The notes under the pieces: model-generated
The model's input: the letters and a program-made list of their open reading frames with translations, nothing else
Told to the model about the DNA's origin: nothing
Databases searched by the model: none
Assembly (NCBI RefSeq): GCF_001427385.1
Contig: NZ_LMGJ01000034.1
Location: 86,910 to 150,909, forward strand
Length of the DNA: 64,000 nucleotides
Source of the DNA: Mesorhizobium sp. Root157
GTDB taxonomy: Bacteria; Pseudomonadota; Alphaproteobacteria; Rhizobiales; Rhizobiaceae
Reading direction: 5' to 3'
Translations under genes and position numbers: made by a program
Part shown: positions 33,252 to 42,020 of the stretch, piece by piece
How positions within the stretch are numbered: the first letter of the stretch is position 1
Layout: every line of letters begins with the position of its first letter

Positions 33252-34445
33252 ATGACCAGCCTGCAAGGCACTGCCATCGGCTGGGCGATGCGCACCGGTG
33301 CAGCCGATGCGCTGGCAAGGGCCGCGGCCAGGCGCAGCCTGCTCGACAAGTGTGCGGCCGCAGCTTTCATTGCGGTATTCGTCTTCGTGTCGATCTACAG
33401 TTGGGCCCGCCCCGATTACAATTGGGACATGGTCGCCTATGTGGCGACCGCGCTTGAAAACCGCACGGAAACGCCTGAGGAGCTTCACGCCGAAACCTGG
33501 GCGGCAATCGCCGAGGGTGCGCGTGAAGAGCAACTCTACAACCTTCAGTACGGCAATCCATACAACCGGCACCAATGGGAAAATCCGGCCGATTTCGAAT
33601 CGCAGCTTTCCATGTACCGGGTGAAGCTCGGTTATATCTGGCTGATGAGGGTGCTGGAGCCCGTGACCGGCATTGCCTCGGGCGCGATCTTGTTGTCGAT
33701 CATTCCGGCGCTCGGATTTGCGGCCATATGCCTGTGGTGGCTGGGCCGCGAACAGGCCTTGCAAGGGGCGATCATCCTGGCGCCGCTGCTGATCCTGGCG
33801 GATGTCTTTCACATGATGACGGCTGCGACGCCGGACATGCTTCTGGCTGTCGTTTCCATGGCGGCTTTGTACCTTCTGGCCAGGCAACGCGACGTTGCTG
33901 CGTGCCTACTTCTGTTCCTGTCCATAGTTATACGGCCTGACAACATCATCCTGATCTTTGCCCTGTTGCTAACCGCGATCCTGTTCGGCTGGCGACTGTT
34001 GCCGATAGCGGTCACTTTCGTGGCGTCGTTTGCCGCATGTGTGCTGATCTCCCGTTATGGCGGGCACCCTGGCTGGTGGGCGCATTTCTATTTCTCCTGT
34101 GTGGAAATCCAGAACTCGATGACGGGCTTCCATCCAGACTTCTCGCTGATCGATTTCGCCAAGGGCTATGCACGTGGTGCTGCGGTAGCACTGCTCGACA
34201 ATGACTGGCCGCCGTTGCTGGTGGCGATGCTCGCCGGCTGGGTGCTGCTTTGGCGCGCTGGCAGGGCAGGGACCCAGCGCGAGATATCGCTCATGTTTGC
34301 GCTGACGATTGGCCTGCTTGGGAAATTCGCCAGTTTTCCGCTACCTGACGACCGCTTCTATTTTGTTTTCACGGCGGGCATGGCGATGCTGCTTGTCGTG
34401 ATGTGGAAACCGCGTCTCGACTGTGCGCCGAAGGAAAATTCATGA
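33252..34445 (+). CDS. Multi-spanning membrane protein, possible GT-C glycosyltransferase
   Basis: A 397-residue protein with about eight to ten hydrophobic segments. The first (about 33-52) is followed by an extracytoplasmic loop with YNWDMVAYVATAL. An acidic residue just after TM1 is the usual catalytic place in GT-C enzymes that use polyprenyl-linked sugars. The protein then has a large first loop (about 55-125) with YNLQYGNPYNRHQWENPADF. I do not recognise a specific family. In this operon it is the best candidate for the transferase of the polyprenyl-linked sugar. The stop overlaps the FkbM gene start. Confidence 0.6.
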   Translation: MTSLQGTAIGWAMRTGAADALARAAARRSLLDKCAAAAFIAVFVFVSIYSWARPDYNWDMVAYVATALENRTETPEELHAETWAAIAEGAREEQLYNLQYGNPYNRHQWENPADFESQLSMYRVKLGYIWLMRVLEPVTGIASGAILLSIIPALGFAAICLWWLGREQALQGAIILAPLLILADVFHMMTAATPDMLLAVVSMAALYLLARQRDVAACLLLFLSIVIRPDNIILIFALLLTAILFGWRLLPIAVTFVASFAACVLISRYGGHPGWWAHFYFSCVEIQNSMTGFHPDFSLIDFAKGYARGAAVALLDNDWPPLLVAMLAGWVLLWRAGRAGTQREISLMFALTIGLLGKFASFPLPDDRFYFVFTAGMAMLLVVMWKPRLDCAPKENS

Positions 34446-35215
34446 TGGATGGCGGCGAAGTCTCGGCGTTTCTCGAATTCGTGCGGATCGTACTGGCTTT
34501 CGGCCTGCCGGTCGGCATTCTCGATCGAGGGGCGGCGCTTAGAGGAACCAAGTTCCTGGCCCAGGCTACCTTGAAGGCGCGTCTGGGGCGAGGGCGTCCG
34601 TTTCAGATGGTCAATGTCGGCGCTTGTGACGGTGCGTTGTTCGACGATGTAACGCCCTGGCTCCATCGCATCGCCAATTCGCGCGCGCTCTTGGTTGAGC
34701 CGATTCCGTACAACCAAAAGCGCTTGCGCGCCAATTATCCTGATATGGAGCGATTCATCATCGAACCGGTTGCCGTTACCCGGTCGAAGGGAACGATCAG
34801 GGTCAAGACTTTCGACGCGGCGGCTTTGGAGGCCGGCACGCTGCCGATCGAATTCATCGGCTGTTCGTCCATCATGGACACCAACCTGATGTCCGGCAAG
34901 AGTGCCTGGGGCGAGGCGGATGACAATTTCGCGAAATTCGCGCCCTACCTGAAGGACATCGAGGTCGCTTCCGAGCCCTTGCAGGCGCTGCTTGATCGCC
35001 ATGGCGTCGACTATATCGACGCTTTCCTGGTCGACTGCGAGGGAGCCGACTGGGCCGTCTTCGATCAGCTCGACCTCAATCGCTACCGGCCAGGCCTCAT
35101 CAAGGTCGAAGTGGGTGCTTTGCCCGCCGCCGAAATAGGCGAGGTCTTGGTCAAGCTGAAAACAGCCGGTTACAGCGTCGGCATCTACGCGGAAGACGTC
35201 TGGGCCTTCGCCTGA
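34442..35215 (+). CDS. FkbM-family methyltransferase
   Basis: A 257-residue SAM-dependent methyltransferase. MVNVGACDG near residue 57 is the SAM-binding loop; LLVEPIPYNQKRL follows; and DYIDAFLVDCEGADWAVFDQL is the conserved FkbM motif around 195-215. Such enzymes O-methylate sugars, glycolipids or peptides. ATG 34442 has AAGGA upstream and overlaps the preceding stop, so it is the last gene of the operon. A role in O-methylating the transferred sugar is inference. Confidence 0.85.
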   Translation: MMDGGEVSAFLEFVRIVLAFGLPVGILDRGAALRGTKFLAQATLKARLGRGRPFQMVNVGACDGALFDDVTPWLHRIANSRALLVEPIPYNQKRLRANYPDMERFIIEPVAVTRSKGTIRVKTFDAAALEAGTLPIEFIGCSSIMDTNLMSGKSAWGEADDNFAKFAPYLKDIEVASEPLQALLDRHGVDYIDAFLVDCEGADWAVFDQLDLNRYRPGLIKVEVGALPAAEIGEVLVKLKTAGYSVGIYAEDVWAFA

Positions 35216-35351
35216 ATGCCCGGAAATTGCTGCAGTTCAGCCGTTGTAGCGCTACCGGTCGCGCTGTATCCGCGCCGTGTCGCAAACAGGCTGTAATCGC
35301 GCCACGCTGCTCTATAGTCTGCCCGAAATTTACATTTCGGAGTCGCAGGCA

Positions 35352-37913
35352 ATGGCAGGGTTTCCTGAAAAGGCGAAGGTCGTCATCATCGGGCTGGGCG
35401 GCATCGTCGGCGCTTCCGTCGCTCACCACCTGATCGAGCGCGGATGGGATGATATCGTCGGTATCGACAAGTCGGGCATCCCAACGGATATCGGCTCAAC
35501 GGCACACGCCTCCGACTTCTGCTACATGACCAGCCACGACTTCCTGTCGTGCTGGACGTCGCTCTATTCTCTCGATTTCTACGAGAAGATGGGTCACTAC
35601 GCGCGCATCGGCGGTCTTGAAGTCGCGCGCGTCGGCGACGATGCCCGCATGGACGAAATCAAGCGCAAGGTGACTTCGGGCAAGGCGTTCGGAACCCGCG
35701 CGCGGCTGGTCGAGCCTGCCGAGATCAAGGCGAAATTTCCGCTTATTGAAGAGAGCATGGTGCAGGGCGGCATGTGGGATCCCGATGCCGGCCTTGTCAT
35801 CCCGCGTTCGCAGACGGTGGCGGGCGAACTGGTGGATCAGGGCGTTGAGGCCGGCAAATTGCAGGCCTTCGCCAACACGTCAGCCAAGTCATTGGTCATC
35901 GAGGACGGCCGCATCAAGGGCGTGGTGACGGATCGCGGCACGATCATGGCCGATTATGTGGTGGTATGCGCCGGCCTGTGGGGCCGGTTGATCGCGGAAA
36001 TGGCTGGCGAGGATCTGCCGGTGATGCCGGTCGACCACCCGTTGACCTTTTTCGGCCCGTACAACGAATTTGCCGGCACCGGCAAGGAGATCGGCTGGCC
36101 GCTCCTACGCGACCAGGGCAACTCGGCCTATATGCGCGATACCGGCGACCCCAAGACCGCAGAAGGCGGGCAGATCGAATGGGGCTACTACGAGGAAACC
36201 AATCCGCGCCTGTGCCACCCGCGCGACCTTCTGGAGAAGGAACAGGCTCGTCTTTCACCCTCCCAGCGCGATCTCGACATGGATCAGATCATTGCGCCGC
36301 TCGAACGCGCGATGGAACTGACGCCGATCCTGGGTGAACTGGGCTACAACGAAAGCCATTCCTTCAATGGATTGCTGCAGGTAACGGCCGACGGCGGCCC
36401 CTCGATCGGCGAAAGCCAGAAGGTGCGGGGCCTGTGGTATGCCGTGGCGATCTGGGTAAAAGACGGGCCGGGCTTCGGCAAGCTGGTCGCAGACTGGATG
36501 ACCGATGGCCGCACCGAAATCGATCACGCAAAAATCGATTATGCCCGCTTCTCGCCGCACCAGTTGAAAGAGAGCTTCATCGAAGGCCGTTGCGGCGAGG
36601 CCGCGCAGAAAATCTACAATCCGGCGGTCCATCCGCGCGAGCCCTATGCCACCGGCCGCAACGTGCGCCACTCGCCCTTCTATGAACGCGAAAAGGAACT
36701 CGGCGGCTATTTCATGGAACTCGGCGGCTGGGAGCGCGCCCACGGCTATGCCGCCAACGAACATCTTCTGGAGAAATATGGAAACCGCGTGCCAGTGCGC
36801 GAGAACGAATGGGACAACCGCCATTTCTGGCGCGTTTCCAATGCCGAGCATTTGGCGATGAGCGAGGATTGCGGCATCGTCAACCTGTCGCACTTTGCCA
36901 TGTACGATGTCGAAGGCCCGGATCATGTCGCGCTGATGGAATGGCTGTGCGCGGCCAAGATCGGCGGCGACGGCAATATCGGCAAGGGCATCTACACCCA
37001 CTTCCTCGACGACGAGGGCATGGTGCGCGCGGACCTGACCGTCATTCGCATGGCCGATCGCTGCCGCGTCATCGACGGTGCGGATGCCGGCCCGCGTGAC
37101 TTCAACTACATCAAGCGCACGGCGCAGGATCGTGGCCTGGACGCCACCGTCACCGACGTGACCGAAAAATATGTCACCATCGGCATCTGGGGGCCGAACG
37201 CGCGCGCCACATTGCAAAAGGTGGTGGAGAACCCGGATGGACTGTCTTTGGAAAACTTCCCCTTTGCCGCGATCAAGCCGATCCGTATCGCCGGCAAGGA
37301 TTTGATGGCCTTCCGCATTTCCTATGTCGGCGAGCAAGGCTGGGAACTGCATATGCGCTATGAAGACGGTCTCGCCATATGGGACGCGTTGCGCTCGACG
37401 GGCATTATGGCCTTCGGTGTCGAGACCTATGCCAACACCCGCCGCATGGAGAAAAGCCTGCGCCTGCAGAATGCCGATCTGCTGACTGAATACAATTTGT
37501 TCGAGGCTGACCTTGCCCGCCCGAAGGTCAAGGAGGCGGATTTCCGTGGCAAGGCGAAGCACGAGCAATACAAGGCGCGCGAGCAACAGCCGGCCATGCT
37601 TTGCACGCTGCTCATGATCGACAATACCGATTCCAAGGGCGTTGCCCGCTATCCGGTCGGTATCATGCCAGTGATGGACCCGCAGACTGGTGAAGCGCTT
37701 GTTGACGAACTTGGCCGCCGGTCCTTCACCACTTCGGTCGCCTATGGCCCGACCATCGGCAAGAACATCGCTCTCGCTTATCTGCCGTGGGCCTACTGCC
37801 AGGACGGCCGTAAGCTGAGCGTCGAGTATTTCGGCGAGACCTATCCCGTGGAGGTGGCGGGAGTTGGCTACAAACCGCTCTACGATCCGCAGAACCTGAA
37901 GCCGCGGAGTTAA
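35352..37913 (+). CDS. Dimethylglycine/sarcosine dehydrogenase-family flavoprotein (paralogue 3)
   Basis: An 853-residue protein: FAD-binding DAO domain with KVVIIGLGGIVGASVAHHLI, then GcvT N- and C-terminal domains (about 440-850; SYVGEQGWELHMRYEDG). The position of the flavin-linking segment reads GSTAHASDF instead of the GSTWHAAG of the two other copies: the histidine is kept but its surroundings differ. It is also longer, with an insertion of a charged region around 280-330. It lies alone on the plus strand, 136 bp after the FkbM gene, not in the minus-strand operon. It is likely to act on a different N-methyl or betaine-derived substrate. Confidence 0.85.
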   Translation: MAGFPEKAKVVIIGLGGIVGASVAHHLIERGWDDIVGIDKSGIPTDIGSTAHASDFCYMTSHDFLSCWTSLYSLDFYEKMGHYARIGGLEVARVGDDARMDEIKRKVTSGKAFGTRARLVEPAEIKAKFPLIEESMVQGGMWDPDAGLVIPRSQTVAGELVDQGVEAGKLQAFANTSAKSLVIEDGRIKGVVTDRGTIMADYVVVCAGLWGRLIAEMAGEDLPVMPVDHPLTFFGPYNEFAGTGKEIGWPLLRDQGNSAYMRDTGDPKTAEGGQIEWGYYEETNPRLCHPRDLLEKEQARLSPSQRDLDMDQIIAPLERAMELTPILGELGYNESHSFNGLLQVTADGGPSIGESQKVRGLWYAVAIWVKDGPGFGKLVADWMTDGRTEIDHAKIDYARFSPHQLKESFIEGRCGEAAQKIYNPAVHPREPYATGRNVRHSPFYEREKELGGYFMELGGWERAHGYAANEHLLEKYGNRVPVRENEWDNRHFWRVSNAEHLAMSEDCGIVNLSHFAMYDVEGPDHVALMEWLCAAKIGGDGNIGKGIYTHFLDDEGMVRADLTVIRMADRCRVIDGADAGPRDFNYIKRTAQDRGLDATVTDVTEKYVTIGIWGPNARATLQKVVENPDGLSLENFPFAAIKPIRIAGKDLMAFRISYVGEQGWELHMRYEDGLAIWDALRSTGIMAFGVETYANTRRMEKSLRLQNADLLTEYNLFEADLARPKVKEADFRGKAKHEQYKAREQQPAMLCTLLMIDNTDSKGVARYPVGIMPVMDPQTGEALVDELGRRSFTTSVAYGPTIGKNIALAYLPWAYCQDGRKLSVEYFGETYPVEVAGVGYKPLYDPQNLKPRS

Positions 37914-38018
37914 GACTGAGAACAGGCAGCCCAGGTGTTCGCAAAAATGTGAAGGGATCGGCCCAGCCACAGGCGGGCAGGTTCTTTTGCCTGAAACAAT
38001 TCTCACGTACCTTAAGGC

Positions 38019-38873
38019 ATGGCTGCTTTCCGGCGTACTGCACGGCATGCCCTGATGGTTGGCGCAACTTTGGCGCTGACCGGTTTATGCAGCGCGCCGG
38101 GGGTCTCGGCCGAACCGGTTGACATCGAACTCGTTCTCGCGGTGGACGTGTCCTTGTCGATGTCGCCGGTGGAGCTTGAAATCCAGCGCCACGGCTATGC
38201 CGCCGCACTCATCCACGACAGCGTGCTGCAAGCCATTGCCGATGGTGTGCATGGCAAGATCGCCGTCACCTATGTCGAATGGGCAGGTGTGACCTCGCAG
38301 CAGGTCGTCGTGCCGTGGACGGCCATTGCCACCAGGGCCGATGCCGAAAGGGTGATAGCGCAGCTTTCCGCGCATCCGCCCAACAGTGCGCGGCGTACAT
38401 CCATCTCGGCCGGTCTGGAATTCGGCGCCGACCTGTTCGCCGAAAGCAGCTTTGAGGGCGTCAAACGGGTCATCGACGTCTCGGGCGACGGCCCGAACAA
38501 TCAGGGAGCGCCAGTGACCGTGGTGCGTAACCGGTTGGTCGCGCAAGGCATCACCATCAACGGCTTGCCGCTGATGACCAATGGTGGTCCCGCCTTGGGC
38601 TATGAGGTGGACAATCTGGACCAATATTATACCGATTGTGTCATCGGAGGACCGGGCGCCTTCATGATCCCGGTCAACGACTGGAGCCAGTTTCCCGAAG
38701 CCGTTCGACGCAAACTCGTGCTCGAACTGGCTGGACCTCTGTCACCCCGCTGGACTGCGGAAGAGGCTGCGTTTCCGCCAATCGTGATGGCACAGGCCTC
38801 TGTAGAGAGCGATTGCCTTGCGGGTGAGAAAGCTTGGCGTAACCGCTACTGGATGTATGACGAGAGTCGGTGA
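38019..38873 (+). CDS. DUF1194 von Willebrand factor A-like exported protein
   Basis: A 284-residue protein with a signal peptide (about 1-31, ending VSA-EP) and a VWA-type domain. DVSLSMS near residue 44 is a MIDAS metal-binding motif, and VIDVSGDGPNNQG near 150 is a second conserved loop. DUF1194 proteins occur widely in Rhizobiales with no known function; a periplasmic metal-dependent adhesion or scaffold role is only a guess. It follows paralogue 3 by 105 bp and is convergent with the GlxA-type regulator. Confidence 0.82.
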   Translation: MAAFRRTARHALMVGATLALTGLCSAPGVSAEPVDIELVLAVDVSLSMSPVELEIQRHGYAAALIHDSVLQAIADGVHGKIAVTYVEWAGVTSQQVVVPWTAIATRADAERVIAQLSAHPPNSARRTSISAGLEFGADLFAESSFEGVKRVIDVSGDGPNNQGAPVTVVRNRLVAQGITINGLPLMTNGGPALGYEVDNLDQYYTDCVIGGPGAFMIPVNDWSQFPEAVRRKLVLELAGPLSPRWTAEEAAFPPIVMAQASVESDCLAGEKAWRNRYWMYDESR

Positions 38874-38905
38874 CAGCGAGAGCGTGTCCATAAAATGCTC
38901 TAGCG

Positions 38906-39907
38906 TCAGGCAGCCAGCAATTGCTTGCGGTCGATGCGCTCCTGCTGCGGCGAGCGGGCGTAGAGTTCGCGGTAGCACTTGGAGAAGTGGGACGCGGAGA
39001 CGAATCCGCAGGCCACCGCGACCTCCACGACCGGAAGCGATGACTGGATCAGCAGATGGCGGGCGCGGTCGAGCCGGATTTCGAGATAATAGCGGGCAGG
39101 CGAGCGGCCCATCTCCGAGCGGAACAGCCGCTCGATCTGGCGGCGCGAAAGATCGACATGGTCGGCGATCTCGATCAGCGACAGCGGTTCGGCCAGGTTC
39201 GCTTCCATCAGTTCGATGATGGTGAGGACCTTGGAATTCTGTACACCAAGGCGGGCGCGCAAGGGTAGCCGCTGGCGGTCGGTCGGGCTGCGCACACGAT
39301 CGGTCAGCACCTGCTCGCAGACGCGGTTGACGAGATTGTCGTCGAAATCATCGCCGATCAGCTTCAGCATCATATCGAGCGCGGCGGTGCCGCCGGCGCA
39401 GGTGTAGATGTTCTGGTCGATCTCGAACAGATCGGCGAAGACATTGGCCTTGGGGAACGCCTCCGAAAAGCCCGGCAGATTTTCCCAATGGATGGCGCAG
39501 CGCTTGTTGGACAACAGGCCGGCGGAGGCCAGGATATGCGCTCCCGTGCACAGGCCGCCAACGGCGACGCCGCGATTATATTCCTCGCGCAGCCAGGCGA
39601 AAGCGGACTTGTTCTGGTATCTCTCGACCTCTAAGCCGCTACAGACGATGGCCATGGATGGCCTGTCGGCGCCGGACATCTTCCGACGTTCTTCTTCGAG
39701 CGAAGTGTTCACCGCGCATTCGACGCCGTTGGAGGCCCGCACCGGCTTGCCGTCGATGCTGGTGAGACGCCACGTGTAGGCCTCGTAGCCGAGCATCCGG
39801 TTGGCCGATCGCAAAGGATCCAGCGCTGTCGCGAAAGCGATCATGGTGAAGTCGGGCACGAGAAAAAAGACGAACGATCTTTTGATCGGTTGTTTGACAG
39901 CGTTCAA
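38906..39907 (-). CDS. GlxA/GbdR-type AraC-family regulator
   Basis: A 333-residue activator with an N-terminal DJ-1/PfpI-like (GATase1) domain (about 10-180, CTGAHILASAGLL in the nucleophile-elbow position) and a C-terminal AraC HTH (about 220-325: SLIEIADHVDLSRRQIERLF, VAVACGFVSASHFSKCYREL). This architecture is that of GbdR, which senses glycine betaine and dimethylglycine in Pseudomonas; here it lies between betaine-type genes, so it is the leading candidate regulator. The start is TTG 39907 with GGGAGGG 5 nt upstream. The effector is inferred. Confidence 0.87.
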   Translation of the reverse strand: MNAVKQPIKRSFVFFLVPDFTMIAFATALDPLRSANRMLGYEAYTWRLTSIDGKPVRASNGVECAVNTSLEEERRKMSGADRPSMAIVCSGLEVERYQNKSAFAWLREEYNRGVAVGGLCTGAHILASAGLLSNKRCAIHWENLPGFSEAFPKANVFADLFEIDQNIYTCAGGTAALDMMLKLIGDDFDDNLVNRVCEQVLTDRVRSPTDRQRLPLRARLGVQNSKVLTIIELMEANLAEPLSLIEIADHVDLSRRQIERLFRSEMGRSPARYYLEIRLDRARHLLIQSSLPVVEVAVACGFVSASHFSKCYRELYARSPQQERIDRKQLLAA

Positions 39908-40002
39908 GGAACCCTCCCGATGCCATGACGCAGACAGAACGTCGCTATCAGCACAGCGTCATCAGGAAAAGGCTTTTCTGTCAATCAGGTAGAGTGTCGG
40001 TA

Positions 40003-40066
40003 ACAGGATATTTTTTCCGGCAGGGTCGCGTTTTGGCCAATAGTGGTCCGCACCTGTATATCCTGT
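40003..40066. promoter_or_regulatory. Inverted 9-bp repeat upstream of the GlxA-type regulator
   Basis: ACAGGATAT at 40003-40011 and ATATCCTGT at 40058-40066 are exact inverted copies centred 55 bp apart. The pair lies about 96-159 bp upstream of the regulator's start, in the promoter region. It could be a pair of operator half-sites. A third copy of the 9-mer at 53730 shows that chance occurrences exist. Confidence 0.3.
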
Positions 40067-40102
40067 CTGATAGGGAGCCATCCTCATGGTGCGCGCACAA
40101 CA

Positions 40103-40130
40103 AAGCCGCGCCGGAGGGCCAGCGCGGCTT
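40103..40130 (-). terminator. Terminator of the 44-residue gene
   Basis: AAGCCGCGC at 40103-40111 and GCGCGGCTT at 40122-40130 form a 9-bp stem. Read on the minus strand it is followed by TGTTGTG, a weak T tract. It lies 45 bp beyond the stop of the small gene at 40176-40310. Confidence 0.65.
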
Positions 40131-40175
40131 CAAACGTAACAGCCACGCGCACGGCGCGGTGACGAAAAATCGATA

Positions 40176-40310
40176 TCAGGCGATGAAACCGAGGCGAGCG
40201 GCAGCCACTGCTGCGGTCTGGCCGGGCATGGTTTTAGCCAAGCGCTGACGCTCGAGCGCAGTCGTCAGGTTGGTTTCACGGCGTGAGAACAGGCGAGCAA
40301 GAAACTTCAT
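40176..40310 (-). CDS. Small basic protein of 44 residues
   Basis: ATG at 40310, preceded on the minus strand by GGAG 6 nt upstream, opens a 44-residue frame starting MKFLARLFSRRETNLTTALE and ending AAARLGFIA before TGA. It has a basic amphipathic N-terminus and several Arg/Gln. A terminator hairpin follows. Good start, RBS and terminator make it a likely real gene. I do not know the family; the short basic form recalls the DUF1127-type small proteins of alphaproteobacteria. Confidence 0.65.
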   Translation of the reverse strand: MKFLARLFSRRETNLTTALERQRLAKTMPGQTAAVAAARLGFIA

Positions 40311-40633
40311 TGTAATCTCCAATCAGTTGCCAAGACGGGTCGCCTTCGCGTTCTGGAGTGGGGCAGCTCGTTTGTTGCACCGCATATAAGCACGACAGCA
40401 CACAAAACAAATCGCAAAAACGAAGCGCTTGATCGGAAATGCGACATCGCTGCCGGAAGTGTTGATGTCCTTGTGCAAATATCAATAAATTTCAAATGGT
40501 TATCTACGTTTAGCATTGCTATGCGATTTGTTCATATGCGTCATGCGACACGATCAGGCCTACTCCAGAACGGGCTGGGAAATGGACCTGCCGTGGTTCA
40601 TCACACGGCAGGTTACGGTCTCGATGTGCATGT
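40311..40633. other. AT-rich intergenic region with a hairpin
   Basis: No gene seen. The middle (about 40380-40530) is AT-rich relative to the window and should hold the promoter of the minus-strand small gene. ACCTGCCGTG at 40586-40595 pairs exactly with CACGGCAGGT at 40604-40613, a 10-bp stem with an 8-nt loop. It lies just beyond the 3' end of the DUF1127 gene and is a possible terminator, though no clear T-run follows. Confidence 0.5.
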
Positions 40634-40834
40634 TTACTTTGCCCCTGCCCAGATGCCGACACCGGTCCTGACGGAGGCGCCTCTTGAGGATGGCTCACTA
40701 CCGTTGGCTTCGGGCCAACCTATATCTTTTTGAAGTTCGAACGGCAGGGAACGGATCGCCCGCTCGGTCTGATAGCGGGCACGGGCTGCATTGTATTCGG
40801 TCGCGATGCGGCCGATGGAGGACAGGATGGACAT
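40634..40834 (-). CDS. DUF1127 (YjiS-like) small protein
   Basis: A 66-residue protein: MSILSSIGRIATEYNAARAR then RAIRSLPFELQKDIGWPEAN. The RxIxxLPxExxKDIGWP pattern is the DUF1127 signature, a domain of small RNA-interacting or growth-related proteins common in Rhizobiales (for example Agrobacterium phenotype and carbon/phosphate roles; recall). Start ATG 40834 has AAGGAG about 7 nt upstream. The C-terminal extension (RTGVGIWAGAK) is longer than in minimal members. Confidence 0.85.
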   Translation of the reverse strand: MSILSSIGRIATEYNAARARYQTERAIRSLPFELQKDIGWPEANGSEPSSRGASVRTGVGIWAGAK

Positions 40835-41053
40835 TTCATTCTCCTTCCAAATTGGCCGGGATTGCCCGGGGAGGTAGGGATTTGCGCGATCTGCAGGGTG
40901 CGCATGCCGTATCGAAGGCTTGTTGCGGTCGCATTCGGTGTGGGTTGCGTTCAGTGTCTTGCCTTCGATGGAGTTGACTATCTTCCGGAATTGATGTTCA
41001 ATCAATCGAAATGGAATGATGCTTTGTATCAGAAAAATTGAAGGCTGATCCGA

Positions 41054-41953
41054 ATGAACGCTCCACTCAACCACCCCTTGCCGCTACTCGATCTCGACGT
41101 GCTGCGCACTTTCGTTGCCATTGCCGAAACCGGCAGTTTCACGACCGCTGCCGCTGCCGTCTTCCGCACGCCATCCGCGGTCTCCATGCAGATCAAGAAA
41201 CTGGAGGATATACTCGGCCGTTCGGTCTTCGCGCGCGATGCGCGTTCGGTCTCTCTGACCACCGATGGCGAGATGCTGATCGGCTATGCGCGCCGGATGC
41301 TGGCCATCAACCGCGAGGCGGTTTCCAAGTTCATCATCCCTGATATTGTCGGCATCGTGAGGCTTGGCTCGCCGGACGATTATGGCGAGCGTGTGTTGCC
41401 GCATGTGCTGAAGCGCTTTGCCCAGTCGCATCCTTCGATCGCCGTCGACGTCACCATCGACCAGAGTGTCAATCTGCGCCGACGCATGGACGACCGTGCG
41501 CTGGACATTACGCTGCTCACCAACTCCTACAAGACGAGCGCCAATGGCGCGGAAGTGCTTTTGACCGAGCCAATCGTGTGGGCAGGCGCCAAGGGCGGCT
41601 GTGCGCACCTGCGTGAGCCATTGCCGGTGTCGATCTGGGAGGAGGGCTGCGCCTGGCGCGCCGGCGCGCTGGAGGCGCTGGGCCGCGAAGGGCGCGACTA
41701 CCGCGTCGCCTATATGAGTTCGCACACGGCGGGCCAGCGCGCGGCCATCATGGCCGATCTGGCGGTCGCGCCGCTGCCGAAGTCGTTCCTTGGCAACGAT
41801 ATGGTCGAACTCGGCCCCAAGGACGGAATGCCCAATATCGGCAACTACAACCTGGCCATGGTCGTTTCTCCGGATGCCAGTGCGCCAGTGAAAGCGGTTG
41901 CCGACCATATCCGCGCAACGTTCGAACTGTTTCGCGAGACGGGCAAGTTCTGA
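41054..41953 (+). CDS. LysR-family transcriptional regulator
   Basis: A 299-residue regulator. The winged HTH is at about 12-70 (LDVLRTFVAIAETGSFTTAA, SAVSMQIKKLEDILG). The substrate-binding domain is from about 95 onward. It resembles the LrhA-like branch. Start ATG 41054 follows AAGG 8 nt upstream. It is divergent from the DUF1127 gene and convergent with the alpha/beta hydrolase. The target is not evident. Confidence 0.9.
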   Translation: MNAPLNHPLPLLDLDVLRTFVAIAETGSFTTAAAAVFRTPSAVSMQIKKLEDILGRSVFARDARSVSLTTDGEMLIGYARRMLAINREAVSKFIIPDIVGIVRLGSPDDYGERVLPHVLKRFAQSHPSIAVDVTIDQSVNLRRRMDDRALDITLLTNSYKTSANGAEVLLTEPIVWAGAKGGCAHLREPLPVSIWEEGCAWRAGALEALGREGRDYRVAYMSSHTAGQRAAIMADLAVAPLPKSFLGNDMVELGPKDGMPNIGNYNLAMVVSPDASAPVKAVADHIRATFELFRETGKF

Positions 41954-42020
41954 GCCGCGGGGGGCCTGCTGGTTCCCGTACCTGTCACTTGAATTAAGAA
42001 GCCGTGCCAACCCTTTGTTT

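Noticed and set aside
31505..33370. A 621-codon minus-strand frame opposite the class III aminotransferase
   Set aside because: Shadow of a gene with intact PLP motifs; translation has no recognisable domain.
35279..35285. TTGCGAC half-site in front of paralogue 3 as a shared operator with the MttB region
   Set aside because: A 7-mer is expected several times per window by chance; too weak to report as a shared operator.
36255..38048. A 597-codon minus-strand frame opposite dehydrogenase paralogue 3
   Set aside because: Antisense shadow of a full-length flavoprotein; no motif or RBS.
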